From: Dethiosulfatarculus sandiegensis
Lineage (GTDB): Bacteria; Desulfobacterota; Desulfarculia; Desulfarculales; Desulfarculaceae
Assembly: GCF_000931935.2 (NCBI RefSeq)
Contig: NZ_AZAC01000034.1
Coordinates: 1 to 64,000, forward strand
DNA: 64,000 nt
Direction: 5' to 3'
Shown piece after piece: positions 8,994 through 17,752 of the stretch (position 1 is its first letter; every line of letters begins with the position of its first letter). The notes under the pieces are model-generated. The model made no database searches. It worked only from the letters and a program-made list of their open reading frames with translations, and was not told the origin of the DNA. Both the position numbers and the translations under genes were made by a program.

Positions 8994-10374
8994 GATCTGT
9001 GACGCCCTGGTGGTGGGCGCGGGGCTTTCCGGCCTGGTATGCGCGGAAAAACTGGCCCGAGAGGGGCTCAAGGTAATTATTCTGGACGAAAACCCGCTTC
9101 CCGGAGGCCAGTTTCTGCGCAGGCTCAAGGCAAGCCTGACTCCAGCCGAACTCAAGGCCAAACCCGGACCAGTGAGGACCGGCCACCTTTTTCTGGAAAA
9201 AGTTGAGCAGGGAAAGATCCGCGTTCTTCCCTTGAGTGAGGTGGTCGGCATCTTTGACCGGAACCAGGTTCTGGTTCATGAGAAGGACCGGACGTTTTGC
9301 ATCAGCCCGCAGCTTATTCTCCTGGCCACCGGAGCCAGGGAAAAGTTTCTGCCTTTTGTGGGCTGGGATCTCCCGGGAGTCATCTCCACCGGCGCTTTGC
9401 AGTGCTTTATGAAGAGTTCCGGGCTGATGCCCAATAAGGAGCTTTTGTTTCACGGCGCAGGCCCGCTTTTGTGGGCAGGAGCCGGGGAAGCCCTTAAGCA
9501 TGGGGCAAAGGTGCAGGCAATTTTACACACCCATTCTTTGAGCAGGCTTTTGCCCAAGCCGGGGCAGCTAAGGGCCCAAGGGCCCAAGTTGCTGGAGGGA
9601 GTGGGCTATATGGCCGCTTTTTGCTCCCACAGGGTGCGGCACAGGTTTAAAACCGTGGTGATAGAAGCCCGGGGCAAGGGCTTACTCGAAGAGGTGATCA
9701 CGGCACGCCTGGATTCAGCCGGGCGGGTGCTTATGGGCACCGAGTCCCGCTATCAGACCCAGTGCCTGGCCACGGGCCATGGTTTTGCCCCCAATGTGGA
9801 ATTGGCCCAACAGGCAGGTTGCAAACTGGGTTTTGAACCGCTTTTGGGCGGTTTTATTGTGCAGACTACAGGCGGGCTTCAGAGCTCAGTGGAAAATATC
9901 TTTGCAGCCGGTGAGGTGACCGGCATAGGCGGAGCCCTTAAATCCCTTTTGGAAGGGGAGCTGGCCGCCCTGGGTATGCTCAAAAAATTAGGCCGTCCGT
10001 TTTCAGATCATGATTTCACTTCATTGATGGCCAAAAGAAAGGCTCACCTGGCTTTTGCCGAATGGCTCAACCGTTTAACTGCTTATCCCGATGCCTGGCT
10101 GTACAACCTGCCGGATGACAGCATTATCTGCCGTTGCGAAGATATCACAGCCGGTGATCTTAAAAATGCGGTGGACCAGGGCTATGACACCCCGCTCGCC
10201 TTGAAACGTTTTCTGCGTCTGGGCATGGGGCCTTGCCAGGGCAGAACCTGCTTGCCGATTGCTTATGACTTTTTGGCCGGTTATCGCAACAGGCCCTTGG
10301 CTCAAGACGAACTATTAAGCACTCGTCCGCCCCTGAAGCCGGTTCCCCTGGGGCATTTATTGGAAGAGGAATAA
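8983..10374 (+). CDS. Pyridine nucleotide-disulfide-type flavoprotein, HcnB-like subunit
   Basis: Second flavoprotein (463 aa) of the three-subunit dehydrogenase. The N-terminal dinucleotide-binding motif is VVGAGLSGLVCAEKL (residues about 10-24), a second GAGPLLWAGAGE motif is near residue 165, and IFAAGEVTGIGGA is the second FAD contact. The C-terminus carries a BFD-like [2Fe-2S] site, CRCEDI with a later CQGRTC (about residues 380-430), as in HcnB and opine oxidase alpha subunits. It overlaps the ferredoxin-like gene by 11 bases. A hairpin with a short T run (10374-10406) lies before the aminotransferase gene, so read-through may be partial. Confidence 0.87.
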   Translation: MKTEICDALVVGAGLSGLVCAEKLAREGLKVIILDENPLPGGQFLRRLKASLTPAELKAKPGPVRTGHLFLEKVEQGKIRVLPLSEVVGIFDRNQVLVHEKDRTFCISPQLILLATGAREKFLPFVGWDLPGVISTGALQCFMKSSGLMPNKELLFHGAGPLLWAGAGEALKHGAKVQAILHTHSLSRLLPKPGQLRAQGPKLLEGVGYMAAFCSHRVRHRFKTVVIEARGKGLLEEVITARLDSAGRVLMGTESRYQTQCLATGHGFAPNVELAQQAGCKLGFEPLLGGFIVQTTGGLQSSVENIFAAGEVTGIGGALKSLLEGELAALGMLKKLGRPFSDHDFTSLMAKRKAHLAFAEWLNRLTAYPDAWLYNLPDDSIICRCEDITAGDLKNAVDQGYDTPLALKRFLRLGMGPCQGRTCLPIAYDFLAGYRNRPLAQDELLSTRPPLKPVPLGHLLEEE

Positions 10375-10446
10375 AAATAGCCCCAGCTCCGGCTAAATGC
10401 TATTTTAATTAAGAGGCGATGAATCCAGCACGAAAGGCGACCGGTG

Positions 10447-11553
10447 ATGAAAAAAATACCCCTGATCAAGCCCTATATAAACAATGCGGTAAAAGAAAAA
10501 GTGCTGGCGGTTTTAGATTCGGGCTACCTCACTGAGGGACCGGTGGCCAGGGAACTGGAAAAGGCCATGGCCGATTATTTGGGGGCAAAGCACGCCTTGG
10601 CTGTGAGCTCTTGCACTACAGGCCTTGAAATGGCCTTGCGCGCCTTGAAAGTCGGGCCGGGCGATGAGGTGATCATCCCGGATTACACCTACCCCGCCAC
10701 GGGTGACGTAGTTTCCATTGTAGGCGCCCGCCTGCTGATCGTTGATGTTGATCCCCAGACCATGCTTATGGATTTTGAAGCCCTGGAAAGGGCCATAACC
10801 CCGGCCACCAAAGTGGTCATGCCTGTCTCTGGCTTTGGCAATCCCCTGGATTACGACGCATTGGACAGCCTTAAGGAAAAACACGGTTTTTATGTGGTGG
10901 AAGACGCCGCCTGCTCCCTGGGCGCTTCCTACAAGGGAGATATGGTGGGAACCAGGGCCGATATAAGTGTTTTCAGCCTGCATCCCAGGAAGTTCATAAC
11001 AACCGGTGAAGGCGGCATGATCACCACCGATTCAGACCATCTGGCCGATTGGATGCACTCTTACAAACATTTTGGCATGGGGGTTTATGAATCCAGACTG
11101 ACAGCTGATTTTCAGCGTATTGGCACCAACTACAAATTAAGCGACATCCTGGCCGCAGTGGGCCTGGCTCAGATGCAGGAGATAGATGTACTCTTAAACC
11201 GCCGCCGGGAACTGGCCGAGCGTTATCTGAAACTTCTATCCAATACAAGTAAGGTTAAACCCTGTCAGGTTGCCAAGGGCGGGGTTCACTCTTTTCAATC
11301 CTTTTGCGTGTTTGTGGAAAACCGTGATGAGGTTATGGCTAACATGCGGGAAAAAGGAGTGGAAGTCCAGATAGGAACCTATGCCTTACATATGCACAAG
11401 GCCTTTAACCAAAACCCGGATGTTTATCTGACAGACGATATGAAGGGCAGTAGATATGTATTTGATCACTGCCTTGCACTACCGCTTTTTCATGAACTAA
11501 CCTACAAAGAACAGGTGTTTATAGTTAATTTATTGTTAAAAGTGGCCAGTTAA
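10447..11553 (+). CDS. DegT/DnrJ/EryC1/StrS-family PLP aminotransferase
   Basis: PLP-dependent sugar or amino-ketone aminotransferase (368 aa). Family marks are VSSCTTGLEMALRAL, VVEDAACSLGASYKG and the PLP lysine in FSLHPRKFITTGEGG (Lys182). ATG at 10447 is preceded by GAAAGG; a GTG directly before it (10444) is an alternative. Such enzymes usually make amino sugars for surface glycans, but no glycan genes are nearby. Its position 73 bases after the amino-acid dehydrogenase hints at a shared metabolic role, which is inference only. Confidence 0.88.
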   Translation: MKKIPLIKPYINNAVKEKVLAVLDSGYLTEGPVARELEKAMADYLGAKHALAVSSCTTGLEMALRALKVGPGDEVIIPDYTYPATGDVVSIVGARLLIVDVDPQTMLMDFEALERAITPATKVVMPVSGFGNPLDYDALDSLKEKHGFYVVEDAACSLGASYKGDMVGTRADISVFSLHPRKFITTGEGGMITTDSDHLADWMHSYKHFGMGVYESRLTADFQRIGTNYKLSDILAAVGLAQMQEIDVLLNRRRELAERYLKLLSNTSKVKPCQVAKGGVHSFQSFCVFVENRDEVMANMREKGVEVQIGTYALHMHKAFNQNPDVYLTDDMKGSRYVFDHCLALPLFHELTYKEQVFIVNLLLKVAS

Positions 11554-11640
11554 AAAAATTACTTTCTTAATTTCTTTGACAAAATCAGCACCTAGAGCTT
11601 ATTATCATAACTTCTTGCGCACCTTCCTTATTTCTTCCGG

Positions 11641-11669
11641 TTGACATGTTATATCGACCCAACTTATAG
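11641..11669 (+). promoter_or_regulatory. Sigma-70-type promoter of the chemoreceptor at 11788
   Basis: TTGACA (11641-11646), a 17-base spacer and TTATAG (11664-11669), about 120 bases before the coding start. Confidence 0.55.
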
Positions 11670-11787
11670 TGAGTAGTCTAATACTTTTTTAGTATTTTCC
11701 AGGGCTGGAACATTTTTATAATTTTAGTTTATTTGTATCGTTGGGTTTAATTACCCCTACCATTTGTGCGCCATTTTGGGGGGAGTT

Positions 11788-13755
11788 ATGTTTTCGCATT
11801 TAGCGCTTCGTACTAAACTTATTGTATTTGCGCTTTTTTTAACCTTGGTTCCCATGGTTGTTTATTTGACGGTTGCTTTGGTTAACAACCGGACCATGAC
11901 TGAATTTTCAGTGAAGAATTGCCGCTCCCTGGTGAGCCAGAACCTCAATCAGACGCTCAAGAGCATCCAAGCCATGACCTCTGCGCAAAACAGACTGGCC
12001 CAGCAGATGGTTAACAACACCTTAAAGGTGGCTCATCGGATTTTCACCCTGCCGGGAGAAGTCTCTTTTGATGAGGCTCAAAAGGTGTCCTGGCAGGCGG
12101 TGAATCAATACACCAGGCAAAATGATTTTCATGAACTGCCCCGCATGCAGGTCGGCGGTAAGTGGCTGGGGCAGATCAAGTCCTTTGACACTGGCGCCTT
12201 GATCGTAGATGACATAATGGAGATGACCGGTCAGACCTGTACGATTTTCCAGAGGATGGATGAAAAGGGCTCCATGCTGAGGGTGGCGACCAACGTGCGC
12301 ACCAAACAGGGGCAAAGGGCCATCGGCACCTATATCCCGGCTGTGAATCCGGATGGAGCGCCCAATCGGGTTATCAAAACCATCTTGGCCGGTCAGACCT
12401 TCAAAGGCAGGGCCTATGTGGTGAATGCCTGGTATCTCACCGCCTATGAGCCGATCTATGATCAAGACGGCCAGGTGGCAGGTGTGCTTTATGTGGGGGT
12501 GAAGCAGAAAGATGTTGAGAAGGCCCTTTTAGAGGAAGTTGCAGGTATTAGGTTGGGCAAAAGTGGTGGTGCGCTTGTTTTGGACAGCAAGGGGAATTGC
12601 CTGGTGGCAAATGGCCGGGTGCTGCCTCGCGCTCCCATGGCACAGGTAAAGGATGCTAAAGGAAATGCCTATATCAGTTCTATCTGCCAAAAGGCCTTGT
12701 CCCTTAAACCCGAGGAGATAGGCCAGCTGAACTACATCCTGCCGGGCAATGATGGTGAAGAAATGGCCATGATTACTCGTTTTGCCTATTTCGAACCCTG
12801 GGACTGGGTTATAGGAGCAACGGCCGCTAAACAGGAATACCTGGACCTGGCCCACCAGTTGGAGAAGACCGGCGAAAAGGCAGGCCTTGTCATGATGATC
12901 ACCGCCGGGGTGATGCTTATTTTGGCCGGTTTAAGCGGCTTTTTCTGCTCCAGGAGTCTTTGCGCAACCATCAACTCGGCAGTCAAGCCCTTAAACGACG
13001 CTGGTGAAAACCTTTCCGCCGCCTCAAGTCAGGTCTCGGCAGCCAGCCAGGCCCTGGCCCAAGGATCCAGTGACCAGGCCGCCCAGGTGGAGGAAACGGC
13101 CGCATCCCTGGAAGAGCTGTCCTCAATGACCCGGCAAAACGCCGAGAGCGCCAAAGAGGCGGACAGCCTGGTGAAAAGAACCGTCAAGATGGTGGATCAG
13201 GCGGATAGTTCCATGAGGGAGCTGTCCCAGGCCATGGAGAAGATCACCCTAGCCAGTGGTGAGATGGCTAAAATTCTCAGCAGCATAAATGAAATCGCCT
13301 TCCAGACCAACCTCCTGGCCCTGAACGCAGCCGTGGAAGCGGCCAGGGCAGGGGAGGCGGGCAGCGGCTTTGCCGTGGTGGCCGATGAAGTGCGCAATCT
13401 GGCCCTGCGTTCCGCCGAGGCGGCCCAGAATACAAGCGTGCTGATCGAGCAGAACCAGCAGGATATTGCAACCGGGGTGGAGATTGCCCAGAACACAAGC
13501 GGTGTCTTCAGCGAGGTGGCAGAAGCCTCCAGACAGGTGGCTTTACTGGTGGAAGGAATCAGCCAAAGCACAGATGAGCAGCGCCAGGGCCTGGAACAGG
13601 TCAGCGCCTCTGCCCAGGAGATTGACCGGGTCACAACCCAGACAGCGACTACAGCCGATGAAACTGCTGCTTCATCTTCCCAACTGGAAGGGCAAGCCGG
13701 CATAATGCAGGATGCGGTTTTGCGTCTGCGCCAATTGGTGGAGGGCCGCCTCTGA
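11788..13755 (+). CDS. Methyl-accepting chemotaxis protein, Cache3/Cache2 sensor
   Basis: Chemoreceptor (655 aa). The ATG at 11788 follows GGGGGGAG, and the open frame upstream has only a TTG. TM1 is about residues 10-32. The periplasmic sensor (about 35-360) resembles the fused Cache3-Cache2 type, with TCTIFQRMDEKGSMLRVATN and YEPIYDQDGQVAGVLYVGV. TM2 is about 365-387. The cytoplasmic signalling domain has the tip INEIAFQTNLLALNAAVEA. A HAMP domain is not obvious. There is no CheR pentapeptide at the C-terminus. It is monocistronic between its own promoter and terminator. Confidence 0.93.
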   Translation: MFSHLALRTKLIVFALFLTLVPMVVYLTVALVNNRTMTEFSVKNCRSLVSQNLNQTLKSIQAMTSAQNRLAQQMVNNTLKVAHRIFTLPGEVSFDEAQKVSWQAVNQYTRQNDFHELPRMQVGGKWLGQIKSFDTGALIVDDIMEMTGQTCTIFQRMDEKGSMLRVATNVRTKQGQRAIGTYIPAVNPDGAPNRVIKTILAGQTFKGRAYVVNAWYLTAYEPIYDQDGQVAGVLYVGVKQKDVEKALLEEVAGIRLGKSGGALVLDSKGNCLVANGRVLPRAPMAQVKDAKGNAYISSICQKALSLKPEEIGQLNYILPGNDGEEMAMITRFAYFEPWDWVIGATAAKQEYLDLAHQLEKTGEKAGLVMMITAGVMLILAGLSGFFCSRSLCATINSAVKPLNDAGENLSAASSQVSAASQALAQGSSDQAAQVEETAASLEELSSMTRQNAESAKEADSLVKRTVKMVDQADSSMRELSQAMEKITLASGEMAKILSSINEIAFQTNLLALNAAVEAARAGEAGSGFAVVADEVRNLALRSAEAAQNTSVLIEQNQQDIATGVEIAQNTSGVFSEVAEASRQVALLVEGISQSTDEQRQGLEQVSASAQEIDRVTTQTATTADETAASSSQLEGQAGIMQDAVLRLRQLVEGRL

Positions 13756-13776
13756 GTTTGATTAAATAAAAAAGCG

Positions 13777-13834
13777 AAATGCCCAAAGCCCATTCCCAGG
13801 CCTGTAATTTTGCCTGGGTATGGGCATTTTATTT
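13777..13834 (+). terminator. Terminator of the chemoreceptor gene
   Basis: A long hairpin pairs AAATGCCC...CCCAGGC with GCCTGGG...GGGCATTT, followed by TTATTT, 22 bases after the stop codon. Confidence 0.8.
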
Positions 13835-13936
13835 GTGCGTGTATCTCCTTAACCCTGGCAGGGCGTTTTAAAAACCTTGTTTAGGGTCCGTTAACTATCG
13901 TATTTTACAATAGATTTTTAGGCGACAAGTAAGTGG

Positions 13937-13965
13937 TTGACAGGTTTATGAGGGAAGAGTATTAA
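13937..13965 (+). promoter_or_regulatory. Sigma-70-type promoter of the AraC regulator at 14059
   Basis: TTGACA (13937-13942), 17-base spacer, TATTAA (13960-13965), 93 bases before the ATG. Confidence 0.6.
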
Positions 13966-14058
13966 TTGTTTATAAAATAATTTGTATTACCAAACTTTTT
14001 ATCGCTCTCGAAACTAAAGCGCCTGGTTTGGCAGCAAAACAAAAGGAATTCCAACCCC

Positions 14059-15051
14059 ATGACCTCAAGCATATTTCATCGCAGCTGCCGGTTGGGTGAT
14101 TTTGATTTTGAGCAGACAGGCGATTGTGCGAACCGTTTTGAAAAATCCTGGGACCTGCCTTCAGAGGTGGCCGAAGGCTATCTAACGCATATTGAATTCA
14201 GACCCGGCTTTTCGGCTTTTCTGGCCAACTACAAGGTCAAGGACGATCTGAGTTTTTTTATGGATTGCCCAAAACCCGCCTTTGGTTTGGGATTTTGTGT
14301 TTCCGGCAGTCTCAGGGGGAAAACCCCAGACATGCCGCATGGGGTTACAACTAATGCGGGGCAGAGCCATTTATTCTATTTCCCCGATCAAAGGGGATTT
14401 GTGTCTGATAAAAAGTCCACAACCAGGCTTTCCCTCTCACTGATAATGGATCCTAAGTTTTTCTATGAGCTGATTAAAGATGAAATATTTTCTTTTCCCC
14501 GTTTCTTAAGACCTGTGGCGGAAGGGGCGATTGAGCGATGTTTTTGCCAAACAGATGTAGTTAATTCACAGATGTATTCCGCCTTTTTACAGTTCTTGAA
14601 CTGTCCTTTTAAAGGAACTACCAGGCGCTTGTTTTTGGAGAGCAAGGCTATGGAACTAACAGCCCTCAGGCTGGAGAATCTCAAAAATAAAAGCCGCCAA
14701 GACCGAACTTTAACTCCTGAAGAAATGGACAAAATCAGGCAGGCAGCCGATCTTCTGGATAAAAACCAAAAAGATCCGCCTTCCTTGTTCTGCCTGGCCA
14801 AAACAGTGGGGCTTTCCCATGGAAAGTTAAATCAGGGATTCAGAGTTTTATTTGGAACCACGGCATTTGGTTATCTGCGGCAGGTGCGGCTTGATAACGC
14901 CAAAAGACTTTTGGAAACAAGGCGGATGAATGTAACCGAAGCCGCCTTTGAGGTTGGCTATAACAGTCTTTCCTCCTTTTCCAGGGCCTTTATGAATCAA
15001 TATGGCTTAAACCCTAATTCATGCCATAAAAAAATGGGTGTGGTTTTTTAA
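14059..15051 (+). CDS. AraC-family transcriptional regulator (module A)
   Basis: DNA-binding regulator (330 aa) with an N-terminal effector region and a C-terminal double helix-turn-helix (about residues 235-325): SLFCLAKTVGLSHGKLNQGF, then AAFEVGYNSLSSFSRAFMNQ. Its position directly before a TonB-dependent receptor gene, and its general look, recall the PchR/YbtA group, which senses an incoming siderophore and activates the receptor gene. A paralogue precedes the second TonB receptor at 37000. A terminator separates it from the receptor gene, so the latter has its own promoter. The effector is unknown. Confidence 0.88.
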   Translation: MTSSIFHRSCRLGDFDFEQTGDCANRFEKSWDLPSEVAEGYLTHIEFRPGFSAFLANYKVKDDLSFFMDCPKPAFGLGFCVSGSLRGKTPDMPHGVTTNAGQSHLFYFPDQRGFVSDKKSTTRLSLSLIMDPKFFYELIKDEIFSFPRFLRPVAEGAIERCFCQTDVVNSQMYSAFLQFLNCPFKGTTRRLFLESKAMELTALRLENLKNKSRQDRTLTPEEMDKIRQAADLLDKNQKDPPSLFCLAKTVGLSHGKLNQGFRVLFGTTAFGYLRQVRLDNAKRLLETRRMNVTEAAFEVGYNSLSSFSRAFMNQYGLNPNSCHKKMGVVF

Positions 15052-15063
15052 TGGCATGCTGAA

Positions 15064-15110
15064 GAAAAGCCCGGATCTCATAACCCTTTTGTTGAGATTC
15101 CGGGCCTTTT
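15064..15110 (+). terminator. Terminator of the AraC gene
   Basis: AAGCCCGGATCTCA pairs with TTGAGATTCCGGGCCTT with minor bulging, followed by a short T run, starting 13 bases after the stop. Confidence 0.8.
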
Positions 15111-15223
15111 AGAACTTGATAGCCTTTCCGTAAACCATTGCCGTTAATTCGCGGGTCTTTATTTTCTAAATTCGTCCTGGGCTTCGCTTTTCTCCCAACC
15201 ATGATTCCAGTCTCAAACGAACA

Positions 15224-15265
15224 GGCCTCGGTAGGTCTGGGCAAGCCCTACCGGGGCTTTTTTTC
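15224..15265 (+). terminator. Second terminator or leader attenuator before TonB receptor A
   Basis: A 12-bp stem centred on CGGTAGG/CCTACCG with an 11-nt loop is followed by seven or eight T. It lies 220 bases ahead of the receptor gene and after an already complete terminator, so it may end a short leader or small RNA rather than the AraC message. The following 220 bases include a 9-bp inverted repeat, AAATGAAAG (15278-15286) with CTTTCATTT (15350-15358), a possible regulator site. Confidence 0.6.
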
Positions 15266-15487
15266 TTGCTTTTTTAAAAATGAAAGCCCTGTAAGTAATT
15301 TATTGAATATAGGAGAGAAAAAAGCTGTTATTTCAGCTAAATATCTCAACTTTCATTTCGAACAAAAGATAATTCATTTGGGATTAGCCTCAAGGAGCCG
15401 CCAAAGAGTAAGAGCAATGGACGGCATGTTCTATTTAATTTTCAGGCGCATCTTAAACTGCGCTTGAAACTTCAGGAGTTACGGATA

Positions 15488-17611
15488 ATGAAAAAAGATG
15501 TAAATGCTGTCCCATATGCCTCAAAGGCATGGCTGCTTTTAGCGTGCCTGGTTTTTATTTGCCTTGGCTCTGCCTTGCCCGGCCATGCCCGGCCAAAGAT
15601 TACAGGGAAAACGGTTTCGCAAGAGGCCCCTGCCCAAGGGCAAAAAATTGCGGGCGTGGTTGTTACGGCCCAAAAAAGGGAAGAGAGTGTACAGGAGGTT
15701 CCCATAAGTATGAGCGTGCTGACCTCTTCGGATATTGAGGAGGCCGGAATCTTTGACGTGACCGACCTGACCTATTTCACGCCCAATGTGTATTCAAAGC
15801 AGAATACAAACCAAAATATGCTCATAATTAGGGGGATTTCGTCCCACAATGTAATACTTAACACCCCGGCCGGTCTTTTTGTGGATGATATCAACTATCC
15901 CATGACCTTTATGCAGAATCCGGATCTCATGGATATCGAGCGGGTGGAGGTCTTGCGCGGGCCCCAGGGCACCTTGTACGGTCGCAACACCGAATCCGGC
16001 GCTGTGCGCATAATCACCCGCCAGCCCGGCAACCAGGTCCGGGGGAGTGTGTTTCTGGAACCGGGTTTCTACGACACTCCCCATGATAATCCGTTTTTTC
16101 TTAAAGCCGGGGCGAGCGTGAGCGGCCCGGTGGTTGAGGATAACCTTTATTTCGGGGTTTCTCTTCTGACTAAGGATACAGACGGTTTTACCGAAAATAT
16201 CTATGATCTGGACGACAAGGCAGGCAAGGTTGATCACAAAACCGGTCAGGCCAAACTGCGCTGGACCCCCGGGGAAAAGTGGGACATCTCCCTTTTGGCT
16301 AATGCCTATAAAACAGATGACGGATATGGTTATTTGCGTTTGATAAACGGCCCGGCCCAAAGCGATCGTTATAAAACCAACTGGGACGGGGTGAACCATT
16401 GGAAAGACGAGAACAACGGCCAGGCGCTCAGTATCAAATACCAGGGCCGGACTGCCGACGTGGTCGCAATCACCACCAGAAACGATTATGAGACCGATTT
16501 TGCCAATGACGGCGAGTTTGGGCCTTATCCTTATCCTGATCAGTATTTTGTATTTACCAGCACCATATACAGCCAGGAGATCCGCCTTTCTTCGCCGGAT
16601 GAAAAAAGCCCCCTCAAATGGCTCACCGGTCTTTACGGGTTCACTGAAGATGTAGACGCGACAGCGAAGTTTTTTAACCAGGCCAGAAAGACAGAGTATG
16701 ACAACAAGGGTTACGCTGTCTTTGGCCAGGCCACCTATACCTTGTTTGACCGCCTGCACCTCACCGCCGGCCTGCGTTATGACGACCAGAAGTCCGACGG
16801 CACCCAGACCTTCAATATGCTGCCCGACTCTTATTCCAAAGACCTGGAGCATAGTGAAGTATTGCCCAAGGGCTCGGTCTCTTTTGACATTTCAGATGAT
16901 GTCATGCTCTATGCCACGGTTGCCAAGGGATTTTTGGCCGGAGGCTACAACTATGCCTTTGCCGAGGGAAGGGATAACCTCACCTTTGGGCCGGAGAAAA
17001 CCTGGAACTATGAGGTGGGGTTCAAATCCACTTGGCTGGATAGCAGAATCAGATTAAACGCTTCTTTGTTTTACGTTGATATCTCAGACAAACAGGTTGA
17101 GGAGTATCTCGCCGGGCCGGCTGTGAGAAGCGTAACCAACGCGGCCAAGGCCTCTTCCAAGGGGTTTGAACTGGAGCTCGAGGCTAGGCCAGCGCCGGGC
17201 TGGCGCTTTTTCGGAGGCATCGGCTATGCCGACGCGGTTATTGATGATTGGGTCAGCGCTGAAACGACTGGAGGCTCCTATGACTATGACGACAAGCGCC
17301 TGCCCTACGCCCCCCAATTCACCTTTAACGCGGGCCTGGACTACAACCACCAAAGCGGTCTTTTCGGCCGGGTTGACATGACCGGTATAAGCGATTTTTA
17401 CACGGAAGCCAAAAACGACTGCAAGGTGGAAGGCTACCAGCTTATCAACCTGCGCCTGGGTTATCAGGCCGAGGATTTCGGAGTGGCGCTTTGGTGCCAG
17501 AACCTTTTTGATAAGGAATATTTTAAGAGTAAGTCTACTTATCTTGTAGGTGATATTGGGGAGGATGGAGACCCCAGGACCATTGGGGTGAGGTTTACTT
17601 ACAGGTTCTAA
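15488..17611 (+). CDS. TonB-dependent outer-membrane receptor (module A)
   Basis: Outer-membrane beta-barrel receptor (707 aa) importing a ligand with TonB/ExbBD energy. The ATG at 15488 follows CAGGAGTTAC; a signal peptide ends near PGHA (about residue 31). A TonB-box-like VVVTAQKREES precedes the plug domain (about residues 50-165, with RVEVLRGPQGTLYGRNTESG). A long barrel ends in the terminal aromatic motif RFTYRF. The plug resembles FyuA-type siderophore receptors. It shares the same plan with the receptor at 38166. Activation by the adjacent AraC protein is inferred. The ligand is not identifiable. Confidence 0.92.
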   Translation: MKKDVNAVPYASKAWLLLACLVFICLGSALPGHARPKITGKTVSQEAPAQGQKIAGVVVTAQKREESVQEVPISMSVLTSSDIEEAGIFDVTDLTYFTPNVYSKQNTNQNMLIIRGISSHNVILNTPAGLFVDDINYPMTFMQNPDLMDIERVEVLRGPQGTLYGRNTESGAVRIITRQPGNQVRGSVFLEPGFYDTPHDNPFFLKAGASVSGPVVEDNLYFGVSLLTKDTDGFTENIYDLDDKAGKVDHKTGQAKLRWTPGEKWDISLLANAYKTDDGYGYLRLINGPAQSDRYKTNWDGVNHWKDENNGQALSIKYQGRTADVVAITTRNDYETDFANDGEFGPYPYPDQYFVFTSTIYSQEIRLSSPDEKSPLKWLTGLYGFTEDVDATAKFFNQARKTEYDNKGYAVFGQATYTLFDRLHLTAGLRYDDQKSDGTQTFNMLPDSYSKDLEHSEVLPKGSVSFDISDDVMLYATVAKGFLAGGYNYAFAEGRDNLTFGPEKTWNYEVGFKSTWLDSRIRLNASLFYVDISDKQVEEYLAGPAVRSVTNAAKASSKGFELELEARPAPGWRFFGGIGYADAVIDDWVSAETTGGSYDYDDKRLPYAPQFTFNAGLDYNHQSGLFGRVDMTGISDFYTEAKNDCKVEGYQLINLRLGYQAEDFGVALWCQNLFDKEYFKSKSTYLVGDIGEDGDPRTIGVRFTYRF

Positions 17612-17701
17612 GTAAAATCAATCAAGGCCTTAGAAAAAAGCCCATTCCCTTGACGGCGCTTGGCTTGTTTTTGCTTGAAGGCGGTTAAAGCGCCGAAAAG
17701 G

Positions 17702-17752
17702 TAAATCCGGACCCGGTTGAATTAAGTGTAGCAAGCCGGGTCCGGATTTTTT
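17702..17752. terminator. Bidirectional terminator, TonB receptor A and zraR-like gene
   Basis: AAATCCGGACCCGG pairs with CCGGGTCCGGATTT around a 21-nt loop, with T runs on both strands, between two convergent genes. Confidence 0.85.

Noticed and set aside
15138..15467. 109-codon plus-strand frame between AraC and TonB receptor A
   Set aside because: It crosses a terminator hairpin, lacks a Shine-Dalgarno and has no protein-like composition.
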